Positions 20,787 to 33,000 of a stretch of DNA of 64,000 nucleotides are shown here, in pieces. Source of the DNA: Bolinopsis microptera (lineage: Eukaryota; Ctenophora; Tentaculata; Lobata; Bolinopsidae); assembly GCF_026151205.1 (NCBI RefSeq), contig NC_087073.1, positions 10,610,411-10,674,410 of the forward strand. The letters run 5' to 3'. The notes below the pieces were generated by a model. The model saw only the letters and a program-made list of their open reading frames with translations. It did no database searches and had not been told where the DNA came from. Within the stretch, counting starts at the first letter, position 1; every line of letters begins with the position of its first letter. Made by a program: the position numbers and the translations under genes.

Positions 20787-22541
20787 ATGAGACTGCTGAG
20801 AAGGAGATGTATTACCAGACCTATCCTCTACTACACTGGTATAGTTCTGCTGTTATGTGCGGGAATACTCTACAGCTTCACTGCTTCTGAGGAGGGTATT
20901 ATTTACTGGACAACAGGGTTTTGCTCTCAAAATAGAAGTGAAACTATCATCAATCAGACCGAGACTTTGGTGACTCGAAGCAGCGATGTTTTGATTCCCA
21001 ATACGAAACCAAGATTATATTTTGAAACAGATGCCTCATATAGAGAACGCTTAGAACTGGAATCAAACATCCAGTACAGTGCTATGTTCAAGAAACTGGA
21101 TAAGCCCTATTTTGATACAAGAGAGGGGTACAATGAAAGTTATGTGGACTCTCTACCCCTGCTTCGGAATATTCCAGACTACAGACCCCCTGGGTGTGAT
21201 AACATCACCTACCCCACCAGCAACACCACTGTCTCCGTCATCCTGAACTATCACAACGAGGTCCTCTCTCTTCTGCTTCGCTCTATCTACACCATCCTAG
21301 CTGCTATTCCTCCGCATAACTTATGTGAGCTGATATTGGTGGACGATGCCAGTAATTTCACTTCTTATCCGGACCTGGAGAGGTTGGAGCCCCTTGTTTC
21401 TCAGTTTACTGTCACAGTCAGGCATTTCAGGTTTGAAACTAACAGGGGACTGATTTATTCAAGGGTTTTTGCAGCTAAGAAGGCTAGGGGTGAGACTTTA
21501 CTTGTTCTGGATAGTCACGTTGAGATGAGGAAGGGATTTCTGGAGCCGCTGCTGCAGATCTCAGACAGAAATTACCGGGCTATTGTTGCTCCCGTGTTTG
21601 ATTTCATCGAGACCTTCAAGATGATCCACTGGAATTACGATGGTCATGGTCTTGGATATGACGCATATCTCAACTGGGTATGGGTCGTCAATGTAACAAC
21701 TGGAACAGAACCTTGGAAGATGCCTGGTATATTAGGTGGAGCGTTTCTAATGACTAAGCGGCGTATGGAGGAGATAGATTATTTCGGAAAAGGTCTGGTC
21801 GGATGGGGAGGTGAGAATATAGATATTTCTCTTAAGAATCTGATGTGTGGTGGGGAAATCTGGGGAGTTCCTTGTTCCAGGTGCCTTCACTTTGCTGCTT
21901 CTAGGAAACCTCAGTTCCACGGAGATCGTGTGCGCGCATCTGAGACTAACAATGAAGTTACAGTTGCTAAATCCTATCTAGATGATCATCAGTTTGAGGA
22001 GTTTTTGAAGGGTAGACCTGGATATAAGGAGGATCTCGCCGATAAGAGGGCTGTTGCAGAAAATCAGAAACTGTTACAAGACTTGAAATGTGATAGAGAT
22101 TGGGAGTGGGTGAGGGATCACTTAATGGATCCTGTTATAGAGAGTTTCTCCTCTAAAAGCCAGATCGCTGTAGGGATGATGTTTGGTGAGCAGTGTATCA
22201 AGGTTGAGGGTGAAGATGTTTTTAAACTTCACTCCTGCGACAGTTCTCAGCCGTTTGTTAACCAGTTGAGGCTATCTAAAAGGTTTGAATTCCGGTGGGG
22301 TAAGCAGAAGTGTTTTGACATCGGCTGGACTCCTCCCAGATTAGCATCCTGTCACCGTCAAGAAGGGCATCAGAAGTTCCATTATTCTATCCTTACTAAA
22401 CAATTGTCTAACAAGGCTCAAGATTCTTGTCTTACGTTCAATCCTGAGGACTCAACGTTAGCTTTTAAAAAATGCGCTAAAAACAGTCCTAATCAAAAAC
22501 TTTATTTTAAAACGATCTTCCACTCAGATTTGATACCATAG
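20787..22541 (+). CDS. Polypeptide N-acetylgalactosaminyltransferase-like, copy B (584 aa)
   Basis: A Golgi type II membrane glycosyltransferase that would start mucin-type O-glycosylation by moving GalNAc from UDP-GalNAc to Ser/Thr. The start is taken at ATG 20787; the frame is open further upstream but without ATG. Order: short basic cytosolic tail (RLLRRRC), one membrane anchor (about 15-35), stem, GT-A catalytic domain with VSVILNYHNE, ELILVDDASN and LLVLDSHVE (the DxH metal site), WGGENIDISLKNLMCGGEIW followed by PCSRCLH (third metal ligand), and a C-terminal ricin-B-like lectin domain from about residue 465. Oddities: the usual PCSRVGHIFR and WMDEYK blocks have diverged, and I see no clear QxW lectin repeat, so substrate choice may differ. 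The gene has no intron and lies in the large BLTP2 intron on the same strand. The sequence CCTAG just before the shared AGCAATGAG could be a 3' splice site for a 5'-UTR exon. Confidence 0.88.
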   Translation: MRLLRRRCITRPILYYTGIVLLLCAGILYSFTASEEGIIYWTTGFCSQNRSETIINQTETLVTRSSDVLIPNTKPRLYFETDASYRERLELESNIQYSAMFKKLDKPYFDTREGYNESYVDSLPLLRNIPDYRPPGCDNITYPTSNTTVSVILNYHNEVLSLLLRSIYTILAAIPPHNLCELILVDDASNFTSYPDLERLEPLVSQFTVTVRHFRFETNRGLIYSRVFAAKKARGETLLVLDSHVEMRKGFLEPLLQISDRNYRAIVAPVFDFIETFKMIHWNYDGHGLGYDAYLNWVWVVNVTTGTEPWKMPGILGGAFLMTKRRMEEIDYFGKGLVGWGGENIDISLKNLMCGGEIWGVPCSRCLHFAASRKPQFHGDRVRASETNNEVTVAKSYLDDHQFEEFLKGRPGYKEDLADKRAVAENQKLLQDLKCDRDWEWVRDHLMDPVIESFSSKSQIAVGMMFGEQCIKVEGEDVFKLHSCDSSQPFVNQLRLSKRFEFRWGKQKCFDIGWTPPRLASCHRQEGHQKFHYSILTKQLSNKAQDSCLTFNPEDSTLAFKKCAKNSPNQKLYFKTIFHSDLIP

Positions 22542-22914
22542 TGAAATATATTGGCTTTATATACAGCAATCAGGTTAATTATTTCACAAACAGTTCAGTT
22601 GAGTTGACCGATAATTTTTTTGCTTCAGATCTTCCATCAAAATTACTTCCTTCTTTCAATTTGATGTAAAATGATTTCAAACTAATGAGCATGAATCAGT
22701 CCTTTAACTTTCCAAAATACACAGTTTTTTCTCTCAAATCTTAGTCTTATGCAAGTCCCCATCTTAAATAGCGATATTTGGTTATGTATAGAACAGTGCA
22801 TTTAAGGCAGTGACTCAACCGGGAAATGATGTAAAATAACTTTGCGAATATTACTATGGAAACTTAATGAGCGAGAGCACGTTTCCTTGATTTTTGTAGT
22901 GGATTTGTAGTGCT

Positions 22915-23405
22915 TTTCACCCCTGTAGTGCTTTTATGTTCCGGGGTAGGTGGGACATGTTTTAGTTTAAAAATGGGTTCTGCCTGTCCCAAACCATCAT
23001 AAAAATCAAGTTTCGACCTCTCAACCCACTCGGGCCACTCCCAGGGGCCACGCCCATCCCAAAATGACCGAAATCCAGCTAAATCCAGACTTTAAAATCT
23101 TTACCCCTGTAGTGCTTTTATGTTCCGGGGTAGGTGGGACATGTTTTAGTTTAAAAATGGGTTCTGCCTGTCCCAAACCATCATAAAAATCAAGTTTCGA
23201 CCTCTCAACCCACTCGGGCCACTCCCAGGGGCCACGCCCATCCCAAAATGACCGAAATCCAGCTAAATCCAGACTTTAAAATCTTTACCCCTGTAGTGCT
23301 TTTATGTTCCGGGGTAGGTGGGACATGTTTTAGTTTAAAAATGGGTTCTGCGTGTCCCAAACCATCATAAAAATCAAGTTTCGACCTCTCAACCCACTCA
23401 CATCC
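22915..23405 (-). repeat. ~184-bp satellite, inverted block (about 2.7 units)
   Basis: Head-to-tail units in the orientation opposite to the main array at 24.6-29.5 kb. The key block is CCCCTGTAGTGCTTTTATGT followed by TCCGGGGTAGGTGGGACATG. Unit starts are near 22915, 23100 and 23286. Confidence 0.9.
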
Positions 23406-23439
23406 ACAATATTTCACAACCTCTCAACCCACTCACATC

Positions 23440-24105
23440 CACAACCTTCCGAATGTAGGTACGGACTTTAAAAAACCGAAAAATATATTTTCGGCTCAGA
23501 ATGATCAGGGTAGCATGAAACATGAACAAAAGTAGTTTCCAGAAAAACTTTTTAAAATTTTGACTTAGAAAATTTTCGGTCCGAGTTATTCTCGATACGT
23601 ACCTCTAAAAGCAGAGCTACCGCTTCCGAGCTCGTATTGCGAAGGGGAGGCCTGCCTTCCGAGATCGCATTACAAAGGGGACCCTCGAGTCCAAAATCGT
23701 ATATCGAACTTCGAAAACCGAAAAAAATATTTTTGGCTCAGAATGATCAGGGTAGCATGAAACATGAACAAAAGTAGTTTCCAGAAAAACTTTGAAAAAT
23801 TTTGACTCATAAAATTTTCGGTTCGAGTCATTCTCGATACGTACCTCTGAAAGCAGAGCTCCCGCTTCCGAGCTCGTATTGCGAACGGGAGGCCTGCCTT
23901 CCGAGATCGCATTACAAAGGGGACCCTCGAGTCCAAAATCGTATATCGAACTTCGAAAACCGAAAAAAATATTTTTGGCTCAGAATGATCAGGATAGCAT
24001 GAAACATGAACAAAAGTAGTTTCCAGAAAAACTTTGAAAAATTTTGACTTAGAAAATTTTAAGTCCGAGTCATTCTCGATACGTACCTCTGAAAGACTAC
24101 GCCCA
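23440..24105. repeat. 242-bp tandem repeat, about 2.6 copies
   Basis: The block GGCTCAGAATGATCAGG recurs at 23493, 23735 and 23977, giving an exact 242-bp period. Units contain ACATGAACAAAAGTAGTTTC and TTCTCGATACGTACCTCT. The long open frames across it on both strands come from the repeat and are not taken as genes. Confidence 0.88.
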
Positions 24106-24640
24106 TATAATATTAAATCACCTATATTGTTCTTTCCGGACATGCTAGACGCCCATTTATTTCAGATTACTGCAGATAATTAATTGTTGCATCTGATCTG
24201 AAAAATTGAGCCCAAACGTATTTGAAATGACGAAGTTATCAAGCATTTAATGTATCTCGTTAACAAAATTGATAGGGTGATTATGTGATAGGTCACCTTA
24301 ATTGGGTTCCCGTGCAATTTGACGGGGCCATCTAATCACCTGAACAGGTAATCGAATCACCTGATCACACGTAATGGATAAACTCGTCATGCCTCGTATC
24401 TCGGTCATCTGAGAAGCTACAACCCTCATTTTTTCAGATCAAACGTAATTTGAATGGCCAAATACGATCCTATAAAATTTGGCTCGATCTGATTATCAAA
24501 ACTATCAAATAAATGCGATCATGAACCTTCATAAAAAAAACGAAAATGAATATTCTTGAAAAAATGAAAATGAATCTATTCCTCAAATGAGTGCTGATAG
24601 TAAGTCATACCAAAAAGAATACCCCGGAACATAAATCCCT
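24106..24640. other. Unique sequence between two satellites
   Basis: No gene, structural RNA or clear repeat is visible. It holds a few GGTGATT/AATCACCTG motifs around 24270-24370, arranged as imperfect inverted repeats. Confidence 0.5.
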
Positions 24641-27600
24641 TCCAGGTGTAAAGATTCTCATTCTGTCTGGATTTGATTTTACCCCGGAACATAAAACCTG
24701 GATTTCAGTAATTTTGGGATGGGCGTGGCCCCTGGGAGTGGCCTGAGTGGGTTGAGAGGTCGAAACTTGATTTTTATGATGGTTTGGGACAGGCAGAACC
24801 CATTTTAAACTAAAACATGTCCCACCTACCCCGGAACATAAAAGCACTACAGGGGTAAAGATTTTAAAGTCTGGATTTAGCTGGATTTCGGTCATTTTGG
24901 GATGGGCGTGGCCCCTGGGAGTGGCCCAAGTGGGTTGAGAGGTCGAAACTGGATTTTTATGATGGTTTGGGACAGGCAGAACCCATTTTTAAACTAAAAC
25001 ATGTCCCACCTACCCCGGAACATAAAAGCACTACAGGGGTAAAGATTTTAAAGTCTGGATTTAGCTGGATTTCGGTCATTTTGGGATGGGTGTGGCCCCT
25101 GGGAGTGGCCCGAGTGGGTTGAGAGGTCAAAACTTGATTTTTAAGTTGGTTTGGGACAGGCAGAACCCATTTTTAAACTAAAACATGTCCCACCTACCCC
25201 GGAACATAAAAGCACTACAGGGGTAAAGATTTTAAAGTCTGGATTTTAGCTGGATTTCGGTCATTTTGGGATGGGCGTGGCCCCTGGGAGTGGCCCGAGT
25301 GGGTTGAGAGGTCGAAACTTGATTTTTTCCTTTTCACCCTTTTGAAAAAAGGCAATAGTGAAAGGTTACGAATGGACGTTTTTGCAGAAAAACGTGGATT
25401 TTGGGGATTGCAGTAGGTGGGTCAAATATATGTCGTGTTCCTTACTTACTTACTTCCGTTCGTTACCATGTAAACTTGCCGCGCGCACGCGCGCGAGGAT
25501 TGCTTGCGGAGATGTGGTGTATAGCTAGTCTGTGGTCAATGAATGCGCTGCGCACGAGCGTATTTTAATGTATACTAGTAATGTATAATATTTTGTAATA
25601 AGCCCAACTTGAACGTGGCACGAGTAGTGTACTGATGGTTCAATATTATTATTATAAGGTGAGCTGATTAGAGCTTATATTAATAGTTATAGTGAAATGG
25701 AAATCTAGCGTCCGCCAAAACGGGCGCAATTCTTGTTATGACTTTATGATGGTTTGGGACAGGCAGAACCCATTTTAAAACTAAAACATGTCCCACCTAC
25801 CCCGGAACATAAAAGCACTACAGGGGTAAAGATTTTAAAGTCTGGATTTAGCTGGATTTCGGTCATTTTGGGATGGGTGTGGCCCCTGGGAGTGGCCCGA
25901 GTGGGTTGAGAGGTCAAAACTTGATTTTTAAGTTGGTTTGGGACAGGCAGAACCCATTTTTAAACTAAAACATGTCCCACCTACCCCGGAACATAAAAGC
26001 ACTACAGGGGTAAAGATTTTAAAGTCTGGATTTAGCTGGATTTCGGTCATTTTGGGATGGGTGTGGCCCCTGGGAGTGGCCCGAGTGGGTTGAGAAGTCA
26101 AAACTTGATTTTTAAGTTGGTTTGGGACAGGCAGAACCCATTTTTAAACTAAAACATGTCCCACCTACCCCGGAACATAAAAGCACTACAGGGGTAAAGA
26201 TTTTAAAGTCTGGATTTTAGCTGGATTTCGGTCATTTTGGGATGGGCGTGGCCCCTGGGAGTGGCCCGAGTGGGTTGAGAGGTCGAAACTTGATTTTTTC
26301 CTTTTCACCCTTTTGAAAAAAGGCAATAGTGAAAGGTTACGAATGGACGTTTTTGCAGAAAAACGTGGATTTTGGGGATTGCAGTAGGTGGGTCAAATAT
26401 ATGTCGTGTTCCTTACTTACTTACTTCCGTTCGTTACCATGTAAACTTGCCGCGCGCACGCGCGCGAGGATTGCTTGCGGAGATGTGGTGTATAGCTAGT
26501 CTGTGGTCAATGAATGCGCTGCGCACGAGCGTATTTTAATGTATACTAGTAATGTATAATATTTTGTAATAAGCCCAACTTGAACGTGGCACGAGTAGTG
26601 TACTGATGGTTCAATATTATTATTATAAGGTGAGCTGATTAGAGCTTATATTAATAGTTATAGTGAAATGGAAATCTAGCGTCCGCCAAAACGGGCGCAA
26701 TTCTTGTTATGACTTTATGATGGTTTGGGACAGGCAGAACCCATTTTAAAACTAAAACATGTCCCACCTACCCCGGAACATAAAAGCACTACAGGGGTAA
26801 AGATTTTAAAGTCTGGATTTAGCTGGATTTCGGTCATTTTGGGATGGGCGTGGCCCCTGGGAGTGGCCCGAGCGGGTTGAGAGGTCGAAACTTGATTTTT
26901 ATGATGGTTTGGGACAGGCAGAACCCATTTTAAAACTAAAACATGTCCCACCTACCCCGGAACATAAAAGCACTACAGGGGTAAAGATTTTAAAGTCTGG
27001 ATTTTAGCCGGATTTCGGTAATTTTGGGATGGGCGTGGCCCCTGGGAGTGGCCCGAGTGGGTTGAGAGGTCGAAACTTGATTTTTATGATGGTTTGGGAC
27101 AGGTAGAACCCATTTTTAATCTAAAACATGTCCCACCTACCCCGGAACATAAAAGCACTACAGGGGTAAAGATTTTAAAGTCTGGATTTAGCTGGATTTC
27201 GGTCATTTTGGGATGGGCGTGGCCCCTGGGAGTGGCCCGAGCGGGTTGAGAGGTCGAAACTTGATTTTTATGATGGTTTGGGACAGGCAGAACCCATTTT
27301 TAAACTAAAACATGTCCCACCTACCCCGGAACATAAAAGCACTACAGGGGTAAAGATTTTAAAGTCTGGATTTAGCTGGATTTCGGTCATTTTGGTATGG
27401 GCGTGGCCCCTGGGAGTGGCCCGAGTGGGTTGAGAGGTCGAAACTTGATTTTTATGATGGTTTGGGACAGGCAGAACCCATTTTTAAACTAAAACATGTC
27501 CCACCTACCCCGGAACATAAAAGCACTACAGGGGTAAAGATTTTAAAGTCTGGATTTAGCTGGATTTCGGTCATTTTGGGATGGGCGTGGCCCCTGGGAG

Positions 27601-29460
27601 TGGCCCGAGTGGGTTGAGAGGTCGAAACTAGATTGTTATGATGGTTTGGGAGAGGCAGAACCCATTTTAAAACTAAAACATGTCCCACCTACCCCGGAAC
27701 ATAAAAGCACTACAGGGGTAAAGATTTTAAAGTCTGGATTTTAGCCGGATTTCGGTAATTTTGGGATGGGCGTGGCCCCTGGGAGTGGCCCGAGTGGGTT
27801 GAGAGGTCGGATCTTGATTTTTATGATGGTTTGGGACAGGCAGAACCCATTTTTAAACTAAAACATGTCCCACCTACCCCGGAACATAAAAGCACTACAG
27901 GGGTAAAGATTTTAAAGTCTGGATTTAGCTGGATTTCGGTCATTTTGGGATGGGCGTGGCCCCTGGGAGTGGCCCGAGTGGGTTGAGAGGTCGAAACTTG
28001 ATTTTTATGATGGTTTGGGACAGGTAGAACCCATTTTTAATCTAAAACATGTCCCACCTGTACCTACCCCGGAACATAAAAGCACTACTGGGGTAAAGAT
28101 TTTAAAGTCTGGATTTAAGCCGGATTTCGGTAATTTTGGGATGGGCGTGGCCCCTGGGAGTGGCCCGAGTAGGTTGAGAGGTCGAAACTTGATTTCTATG
28201 ATGGTTTGGGACAGGCAGAACCCATTTTTAAACTAAAACATGTCCCACCTACCCCGGAATATAAAATCACTACAGGGGTAAAGATTTTAAAGTCTGGATT
28301 TTAGCTAGATTTCGGTCATTTTGGGATGGGCGTGGCCCCTGGGAGTGGCCCGAGTGGGTTGAGAGTTCGAAACTTGATTTTTATGATGGTTTGGGACAGG
28401 CAGAACCCATTTTTAAACTAAAACATGTCCCACCTACCCCGGAATATAAAAGCACTACAGGGGTAAAGATTTTAAAGTCTGGATTTTAGCTGGATTTCGG
28501 TCATTTTGGGATGGGCGTGGCCCCTGGGAGTGGCCCGAGTGGGTTGAGAGGTCGAAACTTGATTTTTATGATGGTTTGGGACAGGCAGAACCCATTTTTA
28601 AAGTAAAACATGTCCCACCTACCCCGGAACATAAAAGCACTACTGGGGTAAAGATTTTAAAGTCTGGATTTAGCTGGATTTCGGTCATTTTGGGATGGGT
28701 TTGGCCCCTGCGAGTGGCCCGAGTGGGTTGAGAGGTCGAAACTTGATTTTTATGATGGTTTGGGACAGGTAGAACCCATTTTTAATCTAAAACATGTCCC
28801 ACCTACCCCGGAACATAAAAGCACTACAGGGGTAAAGATTTTAAAGTCTGGATTTTAGCCGGATTTCGGTAATTTTGGGATGGGCGTGGCCCCTGGGAGT
28901 GGCCCGAGTGGGTTGAGAGGTCGAATCTTGATTTTTATGATGGTTTGGGACAGGCAGAACCCATTTAAAAACTAAAACATGTCCCACCTACCCCGGAACA
29001 TAAAAGCACTACAGGGGTAAAGATTTTAAAGTCTGGATTTAGCTGGATTTCGGTCATTTTGGGATGGGCGTGGCCCCTGGGAGTGGCCCGAGTGGGTTGA
29101 GAGGTCGAAACTTCATTTTTAGGATGGTTTGGGACAGGTAGAACCCATTTTTAATCTAAAACATGTCCCACCTACCCCGGAACATAAAAGCACTACAGGG
29201 GTAAAGATTTTAAAGTCTGGATTTTAGCCGGATTTCGGTAATTTTGGGATGGGCGTGGCCCCTGGGAGTGGCCTGAGTGGGTTGAGAGGTCGAATCTTGA
29301 TTTTTATGATGGTTTGGGACAGGCAGAACCCATTTAAAAACTAAAACATGTCCCACCTACCCTGGAACATAAAAGCACTACAGGGGTAAAGATTCTCGAT
29401 CTGGATTTTACCAGGATTTCAGTCATTTTGGGATTGGCCAACTCTGTGAGTGGCTTGAGT
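24640..29460 (+). repeat. ~184-bp satellite array with two embedded 415-bp inserts
   Basis: More than 20 units of 183-185 bp. Typical blocks are GATGGTTTGGGACAGGCAGA, CATGTCCCACCTACCCCGGA and GATGGGCGTGGCCCCTGGGA. At 25330-25745 and 26301-26716 the array is broken by the same ~415-bp non-satellite insert. Insert plus neighbouring units repeat with a 971-bp offset, a higher-order repeat. Short frames such as MGHVLVLKWVLP recur on both strands purely from the unit. The last units, 29390-29650, are strongly diverged, which marks an array edge. It lies wholly inside the BLTP2 intron. Confidence 0.92.
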
Positions 29461-29649
29461 GGTTCAAGAGCTTAAAACTTGGTCTTTGTGATCGTTAGGG
29501 ATATGTAATACCTATTTAACCACCAAACATATTTCAAATACTCAGCGACACAAATCCCCTTCAGGGCCCAGGGGTAAAGATTCTCATTCTGGATTTTTAG
29601 GGATTTGTCACAGATTTTTAGCTATTTGGGATGGGCGGCCTGAGTGGGG

Positions 29650-30068
29650 TGGATGTGTTACTTAGATTTTCATATCTTATAAGTGTCTTTAAAAGTATAA
29701 GTACGAGCAGTTTATTGAGACTTCTGACTTATACCGTCGTACTACGACTCTACGACTTGTAGATTCTACAATGATAAATATTGTAAAGTACGTGCGGCGC
29801 GCAAAATCCACTACAAAATCCACTACAAAATTCAGGGAAACGTCTTCTGTAATGAGCAACGTCAGGAACGACGCGTACACTAGCTTCAATATTTGCGCGC
29901 AGGGACTGATCGACTGATGCGGATTCGCTCGCTACCCTGGTATAACATGAAATTATATCGATATCTAACCCTCGATATTAACTTTTTGAGGCCTCGTCTC
30001 AAAAGCCATGAATCGGATAAAATCCTCGGTAAGATACATTGAGACATATTTTATATTCCATTTTTCAG
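29650..30068. other. End of the large BLTP2 intron
   Basis: No gene seen. The sequence ends in a normal acceptor (CATTTTTCAG) at 30068. Confidence 0.55.
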
Positions 30069-33000
30069 GTATTATTTGTGGAGCGGAAGCGGTGTCACCC
30101 AACCATGCAATCAGAAAAACCAGGGTCATGCTCAGAAAACCGTGGAAGAATTTCGAACTTGCACGAGGAATGAACGCTCTGAAATATTTCTACGACTTAA
30201 CTTTAGGTAAAATAATGTGCATAATTTCAAGAAACGTGAATATATTATGTTCATAGATCTGCTGCGGTGTTATTACGTACAAAATTTTGTAGCATTACCG
30301 CGTTATGATTTAGCATCAGATCTCCTTACACTCACTCCTTACACTGACTCCTTACACTTACACTCCCTCCTTACTCCTTATCCCACTAGATGCGCAAGAG
30401 ATGGAGATGTCATGGGGTCCTTGTCTGGAGCCGTCCTACCAGTTCTTTGGACAGTGTATTGATAAAATAACAAAGGTATACAACTTTCATCTACTATTCA
30501 GCGCGCAAGAACAATTTTATTGGATAAACTTTGAATTATTAAGAAGAGCGTGTGCGACCGATTTTAGATGTGTAATTAGTAATAATTGATAAGTATTGAA
30601 TATTGTTCTCACCCCACAGAAATCCCGAGACCCGTCCCCACTGCTGCCCTTCTGGGACAAAGCTAGAAACCTACTTAGAGGCAGTTTTGAGCTGCGATCA
30701 CAAGTGTTTGTTATGAAGGCGCTGAGTGAACGTGAACCACTGAACAACTCCGAGTACCTCTCCCTCTGTTCAACTGGTTACAACTTCAAGTGGACCAATG
30801 GTTAGTGATCTTCTTACCTTGATTTTAGTTCACAAATTGAGATATAAAACGTTTCTGAAGCACAGATTTATATATAAAAAGCTTTTCGATCTCCTTGGTT
30901 TGACCACTGACCAAACATAACTGTTTAATGTTTATAATGAAACGTGAATTTGAATGCCCCCAATTGAATTGGTTGGTTTAGAAGATTTCTTTGATCTTAA
31001 AGCTGGTTCCTTTAGAATTATAATAACTAAACTAACAGTTAATTGTTTTGAATGACACCTCAACTTGTCACAAGAGCACCTTTATTTAAACTGTTTAATA
31101 TATGTCGTCTGATTAAACGATTATTTCAATAAAGTGTCTGATTCTGTGACAGATAATTAAATTTCATTGCCTCTGGGTAAAGCACCTTATATACTATAAT
31201 ACATACTGCAAAGACTGGCATAATGAATAAAGAGTCTCAAAAATGTTGTAAATTTGAACATGTGGCATTTTCGTAATCCTTCATAGATAAGAGAATGTCC
31301 AAAAATTCAATCTTAAAAATTCTTAAAGTTAAACCTAAACCTGTTGCAGGTCAGTTAACATTTGACGGTGACACGGTGATAAAGAACAACTCTGAAAGTA
31401 AATACGGGGAATGTAAGATCGTGACCTTACCTCGGCTCTTGTTCAGTGTGGGAATGTTCTGGAGAACTCCCAACAACATGCCCAACGACCATTGGTCCTG
31501 TGTTCCGTACGACCCCAAGTTTGTTAAGACACAAGAGGAACCCTGGGACTCCTTTAAGAACTTCAGATCAAAGCATTTAGATCTGGATGTGTCTATGAAG
31601 TTTGCTAAAACAGAGGGAGATTCAGAACCTTATCCCAAGGTGAACTTGTACAGTAATACTCTGAAATGGCTGGACACGTGGGCGTCTGTAGTGGTCGGTA
31701 CTGTCTCCAGGCCTGTCTTCAAAGGGTCACTCTGGAAGAATCTCAAACCTCCTAAGAAAAAACTTACCCGTCACTACCGTAAAATTCATTTTGAGACAGA
31801 TTTCGACATGGCAGAAGTAGAGATCTGGTCGTCTTACAGAAAGAGAGCAGGAGCTAAGATCACGGTTCAGTCAGGAGAGCTGTCCATGACTCACAAGCTG
31901 ACCCTGGTCCCCTGGCCTCCTCTAGAGATAGTGGATGGAGATGGGAACATCCAGTACGTGACATTGTCCAGGAGACCCCGAACAGTGTGGAGTACAGAGA
32001 AGTGTAAGGCTCACTTCCATGATATTCAGGGTACGCTGATGGGAAGTCTGGACAGCATGGAAGAGAACGCGTATGATAGGGACCCCAACCAGCGCTCCCC
32101 CGAACATTTCCTCTTCTCTGTTAACGAGGTGGAGTACAGACAGAGGGGGGAGATGTCTCTTAGCACAGAGTCCCTCAACAGCACTAACTCAAGGGACAGC
32201 AAACTCTACACGCACTGGATTGTCATCTCCGATTTTAAAGCCAGTATTAATATTGATACGCGAACTCTTATACTGGCTTTTATAGAACAGTATGAAAATA
32301 CCCGAGCTTTGAAGAGAGATTTGTCTTCAGAAGCTCTCAAGACTATAAGTCTTGAAGGTGAAGGGACTAAGAAATCTCCAAGAGGAACTTTAATATTCGA
32401 ATGTTCTCCGAACCAATCTAACGACGACTTACTCTCGCAGTTTGATGAAGATCAAGTTACGATAGTCACCAGTGACGACAAATCTTCCTCCTCAAAAGAG
32501 AAGCTAGCGGCAGAGCAGGCTTGTTCTGACACCGATATTAAAACCAGGCAATGGTCCATTCAAATGACTAACGGCCAGCTAGCAATGCAAGGACCTGAGC
32601 TGAACGGTTTCATAGTGCTGACAACTGGGAAGTGCCAGGTTCTGGGGACAGAGCACTGGCCGGTTCTCAGGGGCGGTGAGTTTTTCTCCAAACTCTCCTG
32701 GACCTGTATTGTGGAGCATGTTCAGTACTTCGCTACAGTGAACGAGGCACCTGAGTGTAGTATCCCCTGGTTAGACGAGAGTATTGTCTCCGCGAAAAGG
32801 AGTCGCTACAACTCTACCCAGGACCCTGAGGATCCAGAGAATCTTATTAATGACATTGAGGAGCAGGATGAGAGTTTGAAGGGGATAGTGAGAGAGGTTT
32901 ACAAGTTTGACACGAAGCAGTGTGCTACCCAGCTACAGAGGATCGTCTCCAGGTGCGGGTGTTTGCTCTCTTTCGTCTCTTTCGGTTCTCAACCTATTGA

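Noticed and set aside
23670-24143. 157-codon minus-strand open frame
   Set aside because: It is produced by the 242-bp tandem repeat, with internal repeats of the same peptide and no known domain.
24605-28236. Several 70-100-codon frames (MGHVLVLKWVLP type) on both strands
   Set aside because: They recur with each satellite unit, have no ATG-context or domain, and change with unit variants.
31295-31349. ATG start of the large BLTP2 frame at 31295
   Set aside because: A CTGTTGCAG acceptor at 31349 joins in phase to the exon ending at 30800, and the GFWDK-type exons upstream belong to the same protein.
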